A stretch of 64,000 bases of DNA from contig JAJGBQ010000003.1 in NCBI GenBank assembly GCA_022457065.1, positions 1,922,001 to 1,986,000 on the forward strand, written 5' to 3'. This DNA comes from Curvularia sp. ZM96. Its lineage: Eukaryota > Ascomycota > Dothideomycetes > Pleosporales > Pleosporaceae. Shown here piece by piece: positions 40,689-54,609 of the stretch. A program made the position numbers and the translations under genes. The notes below the pieces were generated by a model. It was not told where the DNA came from. It saw nothing but the letters and a program-made list of their open reading frames with translations, and did not search any database. Position 1 is the stretch's first letter, and each line of letters opens with the position of its first letter.

Positions 40689-42183
40689 CTACTTGTTCAG
40701 TTCTTCAGGCTTATTATCATCAGGATGATTGCCCGCATCTCCGCCCTTCTCCCAGCACTGTACCCACATCTCCAACCTTCTTGGAGGGCCTGGGTGTAAA
40801 GGATTGGCCGCATGAAAATCCCGGAGTCTGTGCGGGCTATTCTTGAAGTTAGACGCATCGTACCACTCTGGATCCTCCTCATATCCTAGCCATTTGACAC
40901 GGTACTGTAGCTTTCTGCGATGGACACGGGCATTGAGAATCTTCTCTACCTCATATTCGTCGTCGTCGTCGTCGTCGTCGTTCGCAGTGTCCTGAATGCG
41001 CTTCCGCTTATGCTTGTGCGAGCGATGTTCACTGCTGTCATCGCTGCTGTCATCGCTGCTGTTATCGCTGTAGCAGATTTTAGCATCGTATCCGCTGCAC
41101 GGTGGTCCTGAAAGAGGTTTCAGGGCCAAAGGACGGTTGGAGAACTGCCTGCCACCGGAGGGGGGTTGCCCTCGCTGCTTCGCTGGGCGCACGTTGTGCT
41201 TGAGGCGCTGCTTCGATGTCATGTTTGATGATCGAATGTGCCGCTTGGTTGGCGAGAAGCGTTTCCGCTTGCGGGTCAGCCACGCAGTCTGATTACCGCG
41301 ATCATAGTGATCGTCATCGGTATCGCTGCTACTGCTACTACTCGTGTTTTCAATCGTAGGAGGGCTGCCTTGCGTTGACTGTTCGATATTCATCTTCGAC
41401 GAGCTCATTGGCGGCGTTGATGGAGATTTGCGACGCGGGAACCCACTCATTTGAGTCTTTTCTTTTCCAACCGCATCGGAGTCGATAACACTCTCTGTGT
41501 CTATAGGACACTCCCCGCCGCGAAGATCTGGGGCTGTGATGCTCGAAACTTGAAGCCGATCACCCATCTGCGTACCTGCATCATTTTCGTGCGAATCGCC
41601 CTCGTCTGTATCTGAGCTGGGCTGACTGTCTTCGATGACGACCATATTTTCTACGCAATGTCAGAAATGGTGTGCAAGAGCCACTATCACGATCGCACCC
41701 GGGCGCTTACCTTGACTGATATTTTCAGAAGGAGCTGGCTGATTTGAGCTCTCATCCTCTTTGCCTTCTCGAAAGTTTCGCCTGAATTCTTCGCCTTCAC
41801 TTTCGTTCTGGGGCGCAAAATCGTCGCAACTGCTAATATCACCATCTCCTCCACCTCTGCTACCGCTGATCTCGCTGTTGCCTTCTTCAAATATGTTTGT
41901 GTTAGTCATCATAGAACGCTGGAATAAGCACAGTATGGCTACGCCGGCTGCAGGGATGCCTACCTAAGTATGTCAAATCAATGACTTCGACTTCGTCCAA
42001 CGTTGGTACAAGATCCTCTTTGTTCTCCAGTTTAGTGTTCGATTTTGGACTGTCTTTGCTTGACAGGGCCTTTGAGGGGTTCCCACGAGAGATTTGCCTG
42101 GGTTTTGGAGGTCCACTATACTGTATAATTTGGAGAGAATTTTGTGTATAAGGCATGGTAAAAGTATCAGAGAAGAATGCCAT
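40689..42183 (-). CDS. Chromodomain protein, 451 aa
   Basis: Exons are 42183-41964, 41884-41711 and 41650-40689. The introns are 79 and 60 bp (GTAGGC with CTAAC; GTAAGC with CTGAC), and the joined frame is 1356 nt. A C-terminal chromodomain (about residues 363-415: DEYEVEKILNAR, YRVKWLGYEEDPEWYD) should bind methylated histone tails; the aromatic positions are present. The upstream region is disordered: poly-Ser, SDDSSDDSS, basic KHKRKR and a run of Asp coded by a GTC/GAC trinucleotide repeat. There is no chromoshadow or SET domain, so it is not a canonical HP1. The frame is not RIP-mutated, unlike the Gypsy chromodomains nearby, so a host gene is more likely than a transposon part. Confidence 0.8.
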
Positions 42184-43589
42184 CGCTGCTGCTGTAGCTC
42201 AAAGGTGTGCTGGTGCTGCGAGGAAAGAGGAGATGTGGAGGTTTAAATAGGCAAAGATACCGCGCTTGAGGTCTCACTTATGATGTAAATCCTTCCGAAG
42301 AGCGCCCTAGAATAACCTTTAGCGCCCACCAGACAGCAGCCCGTACGAGACCGTGCTGGAAACTGCGCACCCTTGCCAGCGACATATCAGGATAGAGTCC
42401 AATCAGCTTCGTGCCGTGTACTCAAACGTATCATGCGGCGAAGTGTCGGTGGCGATGTAGCCTTCGCATGAAGCCCCTTTCTTCTTGGATGGAAACGTGA
42501 CCAAATCTCCCACCAATTCTCGTATTGGAAATGAGAACGTACAATGCACGTTCCCAGGCTTCAGGCTGTGCTACAGGTCGCGCCGTCCCCTTTCCGTCAG
42601 AGCCCGTCTACTAATCAGGGAGATCCCAACCGGGGTTTTTAACTCGTCGGCCACTCCGAAACCCAGATACGGGCTCGAGTCTGTGTTCAGACTCTAGACG
42701 TCAGGCTTCGGGCGCCGTGAGCTACACAGTGCAGAGAGATTGGCGCCCAAGCTGTGCCGAACGCCCGCTCCAGCCTTCACTACCCCTGATCTGTAACGCC
42801 AGAATGGAACACTGCCATCATGCAGGTAGTCATGTACATGCCTGACCGCTACCTGCATGGCTGAGTAGTGGGTCAGACTCCAGCTGCGGCTTTTCTGGCG
42901 TGATTTTTCAGCGAAACTGGGCTTTCAGTGACGCTTCGACGCTTCAAGACCAATCGTTTCTCCAAGGCTAGGTGTCCAGCTGGAGTTTTACCGGCTTAGC
43001 GCTTCGTGTTGAGATGGGATCAGAGCGTCCGGGCCCCCTTTGTTGCTGATCCGTGTGATTGATGACGTGGCAGATTGAGGATGAACAGACTGGGAGAGAC
43101 GTTCACTTTCGAGAGGGCGAAAGTCAAGGAACAATTGCAAACCGTTCATGCAAGCCCTAATGTAAAGACTTCTCACTGTGAGACAAGCGAGAAAGTTGAT
43201 AATCAAATTCCTGGTAGAGACAGAGTTGTTGGCAAGGTGGTCGAGAAAAACGTATTGAGAGAGTCTGGCAAGGCCTAATCGTGGATCCCAAAGGAAGGGG
43301 TAAGGTGGATAACGCAGCCAGGCAGTGCAGCGATTGCATGATTTCCAAGGGGACGAAAATGCCTCACGGATTCAGTCCGAGCGACCAATAGGAGGGAGTG
43401 CAGTGGACGGAGGAAAGGGACGATAGTGGGAGGTGAGTAGGACGGCGAGGGAAGCGTGGTTATATGTGATGGGGTTAGCGCACGGGCCAAATAAAAGCAG
43501 CGAGTGGCCAAGCGAGCCTCCATTTCCCGCTTTGGAAGCCTCCATTTCCGGATGCGGTTCCACTCTCACACATATAACTCTATATATAA
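42184..43589. other. Intergenic, no gene supported
   Basis: Normal base composition, with small overlapping ORFs on both strands but no family features. It ends abruptly at the AT-rich Gypsy block. Confidence 0.45.
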
Positions 43590-45940
43590 GGACAGACCTT
43601 ATACAAGAACTACACGAGTCCCTAGAATACAGATATATAGAAGTTAAAGAAATAGTTAGACGACTAATAAGAGTGTTTATAATACTACGCTTGCGAGCAG
43701 AGATGTAGAAGATCCTAGACAACTATTTAGTATATTACTAGAATAAGCCTAAGAGATATAAGCCCTATAGCCTGCTACAACCTCTACTACTACTAACACG
43801 ACTATAGAGTAGCGTAATAATAGACTTTATAGTAAAGCTCCTAAAGTTACTAGAACTAGAATTAGCTCGACTTTACGACACTATCCTAGTAATCGTATAT
43901 TAATTAACTAAAGAGGCAAAGTTCGTGCCTATAGAAGAGACTATTACGGTAGAAGAATGCGCGTACAAAGTCACTAAGGCACTAGTATTAGAGTATAGAA
44001 TACCTAAAGAATTTATAATAGATAAAGACAAGCTATTTATATTAAAGTATTAGTTAACGTTCTTAGTGAAAATAGAAGTTAAGAAGAAGCTATCGACTAG
44101 CTTTTACCTAGAAACTAACAGACAAATAGAACAAATAAACTAAACGCTAGAACAATACTTGCGAATATACGCTAACAAGCTATAAGACAACTAGGTTAAA
44201 CTCTTGCTAATAGTATAATTAGCCTACAATAGTACGAGATTAGCGACTATAAAGTACTCGCCGCACTACGCTAACTATAGATATAAGCTAATTACTTATC
44301 GAGACCTAAAAGATATTAAAAGTATTATAGTTAGAGTAGACGATAAGGCTCGACTAATATAAGAATTATATAAAGAATTAAGCAAGAATATTACTTATAG
44401 GAACCTCACAACGTCTAAAGCCGCGAATAAGCAAAAGATTAAGGGACTAACTTTTAAGAAGAGAGACAAAGTTTTCTTAGTACAATAAAACCTAAAAACT
44501 AAGCGACTAAGCAAGAAACTAGATAATCTCTAATTAGGACTATTTAAAATTCTAGAGAAATTAGAACTAGTAAACTATAAACTCTAGCTACTACTAGGTA
44601 TACGTATATATAACGTTTTTTATAAGAAACTACTAGAACTAGTACCTTAAAACGCTAAGCTAGTAGAAAATATAGAGCTTAAAGACGACAAGTACGTAGT
44701 CAAGGAAATTAAGAACCTATAGAAAATTAGTAGTTAGTAGAAGTACTTAGTTAAGTAGCAAGAATAGCCTAAGAGCTATAACACTTAAGAACCTAAAGAA
44801 AATCTAACAAACTACAAGTTACTAGTACATAAGTACTATTAGAAGTATCTAGGGAAGCGAGAACTAGATTCTTATAGGAAAGGAAGAAATTAAGAGACAA
44901 AGGGTCGAAAGAAGAAGAATTAGCTTATAACTAGCCTAGGTTAGTCGAGGGTCTAGATAGCGATAGTCTAGTTAACGGGAAATTCGTACTAGGGGCAGAA
45001 CTCCCCTCGGCCTTCTCTTTCGCACGATTCTAGAACTTAAGGATGGCAAGATCACGACGAGCGAAAGAACGCTCGCGGGACTTCACCTCTAGAAGCTCGC
45101 GACGAAGACGCGCAGCGGCCTCCTTAGCTCGAGCAACTTTAAGCTCCTTTTTCTCACGCTCCTGCTAAACTTTCTCCCACTCTTCCTTAGAAATAAATAA
45201 ACTATACTTAGCTTTTATAGAAATACAACTAGCGCAACAGCTAGTTACAGTATCCACGAAACAGCAAAGGTTTTTCTCCTTACAACAAGAACAATAATAA
45301 GAGGTTATTTCGTTCCTCTACTCTATTACTCGATTAGCACGGGAATAACGCTCTTTATTCGACTTTTAAGCGCGAACACGGGTACAGGAAGACAGGACCT
45401 TAGGCATGGCTAGAAAGACTAGAGGGAAGGGATGGATATAATAGCCTAGGGCCTACTAACCTTATATACAGCCCACGCCTTACGAATTAGCACGGGAAAA
45501 TAATAGTCTAGAGTATTAGGACGATACGCTTAAGAGGAGAGATAATGTTACAAGTAACAAGAAGGATCTTCCCCTTAACGCGAGGTGACGAGGTTAAGGA
45601 CCAACCACGTCCGCGTTAGAAGGTAACAGCTATCGCGGGGCTTAGAGTCACGTGATGTGCTATCCCGCCAAGGCTGGCTATCTAAGATAGTAGTACATAA
45701 AGGGATAGCAGCGCTATTCTAAACCTCCTACTAAGATAGAATAGATAGAATAGCAGGACTAGAAGTAATAAGTATAAGAATAGGTTAAATTTTATTATTA
45801 CACTCGTTATAGTTAACTCTTATAAGTTCTTCTCTTATACAAATTAATACTTAGTTATTCTATCGTTATAGAATTAATTATTACTTTTATACTATTAGTT
45901 AAACTTCGATAACTTCTCTCTACTACGAATCGCTAGACAA
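43590..45940 (+). mobile_element. E0: 5'-truncated, RIP-mutated Gypsy element
   Basis: Holds the integrase core (in-frame traces YDTILVIVYQLTKEAKFVP and KKLSTSFYLETN), a chromodomain trace (KYLVKWQE type, 44690-44830), an antisense ORF and a probable 3' LTR from 45547 (TGTTACAAGTAAC) to about 45940. Stops are almost all TAA/TAG at former Gln/Trp codons. LTR, gag and RT upstream are missing. The right LTR edge is uncertain. Confidence 0.75.
44931..45407 (-). pseudogene. E0 antisense ORF, Cys-rich plus coiled coil
   Basis: Runs opposite to the element between the chromodomain and the 3' LTR. The frame spans 159 codons from ATG 45407, with four stops (codons 14, 30, 81, 126), all TAA/TAG and all explicable by C-to-T or G-to-A change. 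A cysteine cluster (CSCCKEKNLCC, CCASC) is followed by a charged helix (EREKKELKVARAKEAAAARL type) likely to form a coiled coil. Equivalent frames occur in E1 and E2. Confidence 0.65.
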
Positions 45941-46110
45941 CAATCGCACGGTTTACTTAATATACTATCTCGCCCTAACCCGGACCGAGACTAGGCAAGT
46001 ATTCCCCTACCCCGTGTAGACCCCGTGTAACAAAGAGAATGCTAGTCCTAGCAAAGGCTAGCTTTTTACTCGATATATAGAGAATGCTTTCTTTAGCTAA
46101 GGAAGCAGAT

Positions 46111-46544
46111 TGTTACGAACCTAAAGAAACGAGGGCAAGAGCAGAAGTTAAGAAAAGAGGAATCACCGTGTCCCTCTCTTGCGACTCTCATTTAGGCCAG
46201 CCTATATAAGCTAATAACGTATATTCTATAAGACTTAGTAGAACGCTACTATAGAATAAGTCACGTATATTCTATATATATTACGAAGTTCTATAAAGTA
46301 CCACGCGCGGAATATAGTAAAATAATATAGAACGATAGAACATCACACAAGTATATAAGAATAGATATTAGGCTCTTATAGCTTAATATATTTAACTTAA
46401 GTTACGAGTATAAGTACCTATAATATAATAATTACTTATAGAGACACTATTTATATTACCCTATTACTTTATCCGCGAAAACTAACCTTAGAGTCTTAAC
46501 ACTAGAAGTCTTATATTACTTCTACTTAAGATCTACTCTTAATA
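46111..46544 (+). repeat. E1 5' LTR, 434 bp
   Basis: Starts TGTTACGAACC and ends CTTAATA (CTTAACA in the 3' copy). Confidence 0.9.
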
Positions 46545-46639
46545 CTTTAAACACCCTCACGATAAGCGACATTACTATAGACACCCTAACCGCTTCCTAG
46601 ACTAGAGAATCTACCGCACGTAGTAATAAGCCTAACTTA

Positions 46640-49600
46640 TACTATAGTGACCGCAACAAGCTCGAAGCTTAGATCCTCTAGACTAACTAACACTTCTACC
46701 TAGAAGAAGATAGAATTAAGAATGATAATAAGGTCATTATTACTATCTCTTACTTTCGAGATAATACTAAGAAATAGGCTAACCCTATTATCTAATATTA
46801 TATAGACGAGTCTATTAACGACGCTAATAATGCCGCTCTAGTCGAAGACTAGAACGCCTTTAAGGTTAAAATACGACAAAACTTCTTACTATTTAAGGAA
46901 TTAGTAGTTGCGGAATAAAAGATCTAGACCCTATAATAAATAGGGCCTGCCGCTAACTACACGACCCTATTCTAATAGTACGCTACGAGAATCGACTAGA
47001 ATAATAACGCTCTTATGCGAATATATAAATAAGGTCTTAAGCCCTTAGTGCGTAAGAAGCTTATAAGAACTAGAATCTTAATTACTAATCTAGAGAAACT
47101 TATAACTAAAGCTGTAAGACTAGACAACGAACTTTACAAACTCGCACTAGAAGAACAACTATTCGCGAAGAGAACGCGCAACTAAAGAAGCTTGAATGAT
47201 TAGTCTTAATAAAACTAATACTAACGTTTATAGCCTAATATAGGAAAACAGCGAAGCTATACTTCTAAGACCCTAGAAGCCTACTATAGATTTAGTATAG
47301 AACTAATACACCTTAATAACCTTAACAAAGATAAAGGGCTAGAAAAGAATAATAAGGAACGATCTAAGAAAACGTTTAACTACTATAAGTATAGTAAAAA
47401 GAGCTATATAGCACGAGACTACTAAAACATAGATATAAATAAGATTAAGCGATAGCTTAATATAATACGAAGAAAGTTAGAACTTAACGATAATAAGAAA
47501 TAGAATATTATTATCTAACTAACGCTAACTACACCTAATAGGGAAGAAGAACTTCTTAAGAGATTCGAAGACATTACCCTTATAGCTCTAGAAGTATCTA
47601 ATAAGAATAACGAACCTCCAAGCGATAAGAAATACAAGACACCTAAGAAAAAGAAACTCTAGACGCCTAAAATAAAGTATAAAAAGATAGCTAGCTTTAA
47701 GAAGAAGTATTAACTAGCTACACTAGCACGATTACCTAGTCGAGATAACACATACTATATAGAAATCTAGATTTAGAAGTTAAATAAAATACTTAGATAA
47801 GAATACTATACTTACGACTATACGCAACTAGGAATACTACTCCTAATATACTATAACCTATAGCACCTCCAAGCTAATATCGACTTCTACGAAGTCAAGA
47901 CTACGCAAACTCTATCTAACTACGCGCATATTACCGCTAATATTAATAGACTATAAAGAAGAATATATTAGCGTAAGAAGCATTATTACTAACCTTATAA
48001 GCAGAAAAAATTAGACGTACTATAATAGACATAGAAGGTATAGGAAGTCTAGACTAATAATAATATATACTAAATTAGTTAGTATTAGTATAACGTAAAT
48101 AACCCGCAATATAACAAGTTACACTAGACTATATACACTACTAAGTTCTACCTAGCACACTAGAACGCTAAATAGAACGAAGGATAGTTACTAAAGAAGA
48201 TTTAAGAGGAACCCTAATATAAATAGATATAGCACGAATATAAGGACGACCTATACGCCAAATATCTATAAGAAAAGAGGAGAACGATCTACTTTCTAGA
48301 ACATATAAATAAGAAAGATATTATTAACATGTAGATTATATACGAGAACAAAGACGGCACTACTAGAGAGTGTAACTAGCCGTATTAGTAAATATACCTA
48401 AGTAATAAGTGTGATAAGTACTAAGACGCTAAAGAATATTATAGCTACGCAGAACTATAGTCTTTTTTAGGCTAGCGACAAGAGAACGCGGCCCCTCTAG
48501 GGAAATTAACTTAGTAAACTCTCTAAGATTAATTAAGCTTATAGTAAAGCTTAATAGAATACGGATATAGGTACTAGTAGATTTAGAAGTATAAGATAAC
48601 TACGTTTTAGCGCACGTAGCTAAGAAAGTAGGACTTTTATAGCTATAGAAATAATATCTATACCTACTATATATTACTACTAGCGAGTTAATACTAAAAG
48701 AAAACGAGATAATATATAAGGTTAAACGAGTAACACTTAGTATCTAAGAGTATAAGGAGAAAATCGACCTAGACGTCCTTAGACTAGCTATCTACGATAT
48801 TATATTAGGACTCCTATAGCTACGGAAATATAACCTATAGATTAACTAGAAGTCGAAGGTGTTTTAATTTAAGTGCTGCGGACTAGACGCAACTACAAGC
48901 TAGCCTAGATATTAGTAGAGTTTAATAGTAGATAAGAGTAATATTACTAAGTAGTATAATAACGTAGAAAGAAAAGCGTACTTAAAAGGTAGTTCTTAGG
49001 ATAAGAAGCTAAACCTAGTAGATACTAATACTAGGCTAACAGATCACAAAGCTAGAGATAAATAGGAGAAGAGCGCAACTCTAGAGATCCCTAAACAATA
49101 TAGAAGATTCGAATATCTATTTTAGAAAGTAGTAGACGAATAAGCGTTACTAAAGTATTAACTCTAGAACTATAAGATAGTTCTATAGAAAGAAAAGTAA
49201 CTAACTTTTAGCCTAATTTATTAATAATTAGAACGAGAACTTATAGTACTATAAGAGTACTTAGATAAGTTATTAGCTAAAGACTATATACGACTATTAA
49301 TATCTCTAGTAAGATACCTAGTTATATTTGTACTAAAGAAGAATAGAATAGATCGACTATACGTCGACTATAGAAAACTAAACGACATTATAGTTAAGAA
49401 TTAATACCTACTACTAAATATTAAAGAACTCTAGAATTAATTGTCTTAAGTAAAGATCTTTATAGTACTAGATCTAAGAGACAGATACTACCTTATTAGA
49501 ATTAAGAAAGGTAAAGAATAGAAAATAGCTTTTTAAACAAGATATAGACATTTTAAATACATAGTTATGCCATTTAGACTTACGAATATCTTAGCTATAT

Positions 49601-51950
49601 TTTAAGTACTTATTAATAACGTACTTAGACCCTATTTAGATATATTCGTTATCGCCTACTTAGATAACATCCTAATTTACTTAGAGAATAAGAAGGACCA
49701 CACTAGACACGTTATAAAAGTACTTTAAGCTCTTAACGACTATAGTCTTTAACTTAAGCTAAAGAAGTATAAATTTTATAAGACTAAGGTTAACTTTCTA
49801 GACTACGTAGTAGAGATAAACGGAGTATAAATAAGCGAAGAAAAGATTAAAGTTATTAAGAACTAGCTAACATTAAAGAACGTTACGGATATTTAATTAT
49901 TTCTTAGATTTATAAACTTTAACTAAGAATTTATTAAGAACTACTTAAAGATCGCGATACTAATAACGCGACTCACACGAAAAGATACTCTATAGAACTA
50001 GAATAAAAAGGCTAATAACGTCTTTAAGATACTTAAGAAAGTATATATTACGCCACTATGCTTTAGAATATTCGTTTTAGGAGTACCTCTAAAATTCGAA
50101 ACTAACGTATTAGACTTAGCTCTAGAAGGCTACGCCAGCATCTATATTAATAGTAAATAGCACCTAATAGTATACTACTTAAGAAAGTTCTTAGGACTAG
50201 AAGAATAATATAATATACACGATAAGAAACTACTTATAATAGTAGTATGTCTAAAATATTAGAGAGTATACGTAGAAAGCTATTTAGAACTTACTATCTA
50301 TATAGATTATAAGAACTTAGTACACTTTACTACCACGAAACCTCTTAACTAACGCTAGACCTAATAGGCTAAGCTACTAGGATAATATAAGTTCAAGATA
50401 GTATACACACTAAAAAAAGAAAATAGTAGAGTAGACGCTCTTAGCCAAAGACTAGATATTATAGAAACTAAAGAAGTTATTAACACTACGATACTTAAGT
50501 AAAACGAAGATAGATCTCTAGAACTAGTAAAAACTATTAATAGAATACTTAAAATTAGGAACGATATACCTAAAGACTAATAAGAAGAAATTATTTAATA
50601 ATACTACGACGACCTAGTACACGGACACCCTAGGATCGCTAGAATAATAGAACTAATTTGACAAAACTACAAATTTAGTAAAATAAAGGACAAGATTATA
50701 GTCTTTATCGCTAAATACAAATAATACTAAAAGAATAAGCATAGCACTTATACACTATATAAAGAAATATAAGCCTAAGAACTACTAGATACACTCTAGA
50801 CAGATATCTCTATAGACTTTATAATAGGACTACTAGTCTCTAAGGACCCTATAACTAATATTAGCTACGACGTAATTCTAGTTATAGTAGATAGGTTTAC
50901 TAAATACGTAGTATACATTATATTTAGAAAAGATTACGATATAGAATAACTCGTATATATATTTTACGACAGAATTACGAGAAACTATAGAATACTAAAG
51001 TTAATTACTAGTAATAGAGATAAGCTCTTTACATTAAACTTTTAGACTATCTTAATAGTAATAATAGGAATAAAAAGGAAGCTATCTATAGCTTACTACC
51101 TAGAAACTAATAAATAAATAGAAAGAATAAATAGGACTATAAAAATATACCTACGCATCTATACTAACTATTAGTAAAATAATTAGGTATAACTATTACT
51201 AATAGTATAACTAGCGTATAATAATAAAATATTAGAATCTATAGAATAAACACTATTTTACGTAAATTATAGAAGACATCTAAATCTATTTACTAGAACT
51301 TTACTAAGTATAAAAATAGAAGTAGCTATTATAACAGCTAAAGAACTAAAGAAAACACACGAATAACTACGAGAATTACTTAAAAAGACACAACGCTAGA
51401 GCATTTTATATATTAACTAGAAAATAAAAATAGTATCTTAGCTAAAGAAGAGAGATAAAGTATACGTACTTATAAAGAATCTTTAAACAAAATGACTAAG
51501 TAAGAGACTAGACAACGTCAAGGTTAGACTATTTTTAATTTTAAAGTAAAATAGACTAGTAACCTATATATTAGATCTACTACTAGACGCTAAGATACAC
51601 CTAAGATTCTATATTAAACTATTAGAACTAGCAGACCCTAAAACGCTATTACAAAAAACATTTTACTATAAAATAGAAGAAGACGACGAATACAACGTAG
51701 AAGACCTCCAAGGATACTAAGAAACTAGAAGAAACGATTTTAGAGACGACGACTTCTACTAGAAATAGCTAGTTAAATAGAAGAGATACCTAGAGTTAGA
51801 AAATATATAGGAACCTAAAGCTAACCTACAAAACTATTAGCAACTGCTAAAGAAATACTAGAAACGAAACAACATTTACTACTACACTAGAAGAGCAAAG
51901 CTAATAAAAAGAAAATCTAATAAAATAAGATTCTATAATAAACTAATAAC
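46640..51950 (+). pseudogene. E1 gag-pol, multiply broken
   Basis: Traces in order: gag; zinc knuckle at 47376-47424, where all three Cys and the His now read Tyr; protease (about 48560-48640); RT (about 49260-49770) with the catalytic YLDD changed to YLDN at 49657-49668; RNase H; integrase (about 50600-51400); and chromodomain (about 51680-51860). Dozens of TAA/TAG stops. Coding function is lost, and the changes are those expected from RIP. Confidence 0.88.
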
Positions 51951-51982
51951 GATATAAGAACTATAGAATAAGAAACATACTA

Positions 51983-52187
51983 TTAAGAAGAAGAAGCAGG
52001 CACATTGCTAGAATTACTAACGGCCTCCGCAAACCCGGGGTCACCCTCTAAGAAAGTAGGCATAAAGACGCTCTAATCTAAGGCAGGAGTACTAGGCATA
52101 AGCCCGCCCTCTAAGATAGACACCTCTTAGTTAGCCCACTCTATCGCCTCTAGCGCCTTAATGTCCTCGACATGCTTCCCCAACTTA
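51983..52187 (-). pseudogene. E1 antisense ORF, 3' part
   Basis: Minus-strand frame (VDKLGKHVEDIKALEAIEWA to the terminal SSS and stop at 51985-51983). Its upstream part lies at 59055-59380 because E2 inserted inside it. Confidence 0.6.
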
Positions 52188-52192
52188 TCAAC

Positions 52193-52617
52193 TGTTACGA
52201 ACCTGAAGGAAGGAGGCACGGCGGTTAAGTTAAGGAACATCGACACCCAGTCGATGGGGCCATATGTAACGCGGGGGTCAGTGTCACGTGACTCCCTCGG
52301 ACCTCTATGCACGAGGAGGGGTCTTGGCAGACTCCTCGTACATAAGCCACAGAGGAAAGCTCCTCGTACATTAGCCACCAAGCAATCCTCGGACTCCTCT
52401 GACCAAGGGTTACGAGCATCACTAGTATATAGGATAGGCATTAAGCCCTTATAGCTTGATGTGTTTAACTTAAGTTACGAGTACAAGTATCTATAATACA
52501 ATAGTTACTTGTAGAGACATTGTTTATATCACCCTATTACTTCATCCGCGAAAAATAACCTTAGAGTCTTAACACTAGAAGTCTTATATTACTTCCACTC
52601 AAGATCCACTCTTAACA
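52193..52617 (+). repeat. E2 5' LTR, 425 bp
   Basis: TGTTACGAACCTGAAGG to CTCTTAACA. The 3' third is near-identical to the E1 LTR, but the 5' two thirds are unrelated. Confidence 0.93.
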
Positions 52618-52789
52618 CTTTAAATACCCTCACGATAAGCGACATTGCTATAAACACCCTAGACGCTTCCTAGGCCAGAGGATCCGCCAACCTTAGTAAC
52701 AAGCCTGACTTGTACTATGGCGACCGCAACAAGCTTAAAGCTTAGCTCCTCTAAGTCAACCGTTACTTCTATCTCCAGGGAGATAGGAT

Positions 52790-53576
52790 TGACGACAATA
52801 ACAAGGTCGTCTTGGCCTCCACGTACCTTCGAGATAACGCAGAGAAATAGGCCAACCCTATCATCCAACGCTACATGGACGAATCTATCGAAGACACTAA
52901 CAATGCTGCCCTAGTCGAAGACTAGAACGCCTTTAAAACTAAAATGCGACAAAACTTCTCACTATTTAAAGAATCGGTAGTTACGGAATAAAAGATTCAG
53001 ACCCTACAACAGACTAGGCCTGCCGCCGACTACACGACCCTATTCTAATAGTACGCTACGAGAATTGACTGGGACGACAACGCTCTCATGCGCATGTACA
53101 AACAAGGTCTTAAACCCTTAGTGCGCAGGGAACTTATAAGAACTAGAACCTTAATCACTAATTTAGAGGAACTCATAACTAAAGCCGTAAGACTCGACAA
53201 CGAACTTTACGAACTCGCATTAGAAGAACGACTGTTTACGAAGGGAACGCGCAACTAGAAAAGCTCGAACGATCGGCCTCGACAAAACCAATACCAACGT
53301 TCACAGCCCAACACGGGAAAACAACGAAACTATACTCCTAGGACCCTAGGAGCCTACCGTAGATTCGGTGTAGAACTAATGCACCTCGACAACCTCAACA
53401 AAGGCCAAGAGCTAGGAAAGAATAACAAGGAACGACCTAAGAAGATGTTCAACTGCTACAAGTGTGGCAAGAAAAGCCACATAGCACGCGATTGCCGAAG
53501 CACAGACACGAACAAGGTCAAGCGACAGCTTAATATAATGCGAAGAAAGTTAGAACTCGACGATAATGAAAGGTAG
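52790..53576 (+). pseudogene. E2 gag with intact zinc knuckle, interrupted
   Basis: Collinear with the E1 gag. The CCHC knuckle CYKCGKKSHIARDC (about 53450-53500) is intact, as expected for a nucleic-acid-binding gag. Several TAG/TAA at Gln/Trp positions break the frame, so no full gag can be made. Confidence 0.8.
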
Positions 53577-54609
53577 AACATTATTACCTGACCCACGCTA
53601 ACCGCACCTAACGGGGAAGAAGAGCTTCTTAAGGGATTTGAAGACATTACCCTCACAGCTCTAGAAGCATCTAATAAAGATAACGAACCTCCAAGCGACG
53701 AGGAATATGAGACACCTAAGGAAAAGGGACCTCAGACGCCTAAGACAAAGTACGAAAAGATAGCTAGCTTTAAGAAGAAGTATCGACTAGCTACACTGGC
53801 ACGATTACCTAGTCGAGACAACACCTATTATATGGAAACTTAGATTCGGAAGTTGAACGAAATACTCGGATAAGAGCACATTGTGTACGACCACACGCAA
53901 CTAGGAATACTACTCCTGATGTACCATGACTTATAGCATCTCCGCTCCGAGATCGACTTCTACGAGATTAAAACCACGCAAAGCCTACCCGACTACGCGC
54001 ACATCTCCGCCAACATTCAAAGACTACAAGGGAGAACGCACCGATGCAACGAACAGCACTAACAACCCTGCTAGCAAGAAAAGACGGACATACCGCAATA
54101 GGCATAGAAGGCACAAGAAGCCTAGACTAACGACAACATATACTAAATTAGTTAACACTAGTATAACGCGAATAACCCGCAACACAGCAAGTTGCACTAG
54201 ACTGCATGCACCACCGAGTTCTGTCTAAAACACTAGAACGCCAAATAAAACGAAGGATGGTTACTAAAGAAGGTTCAAGGAGAACCTAGATGTAAATGGA
54301 ATTAGTACGAATGCAAGAACGACCTATACGCCAAACATCTATAGAAGAAGAGGGAAATAATTCATTTCCTAGAACACGAAGACGTAGCAGACGTCGTCCA
54401 CATGCAGATCACATACGGAAACGAAGACGGCACCACCAGAGAGTGTAACTAACCGCATTAGTAAACATGCCTAAACAATAAGTGCGACAAGCACCAAGAC
54501 GCCAAAGAATATCATAGCTACGAAGAACCACAGTCTTTTTTAGGCTAGCGACAAGAGAACGCGGCCCCTCTAGGGAAATCAACACAGTAAACTCCCTAGG
54601 ATTAATCAA

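Noticed and set aside
43372..43722. 116-aa minus-strand ORF at the left edge of E0
   Set aside because: It spans the junction of ordinary DNA and the AT-rich element and has no recognisable features.
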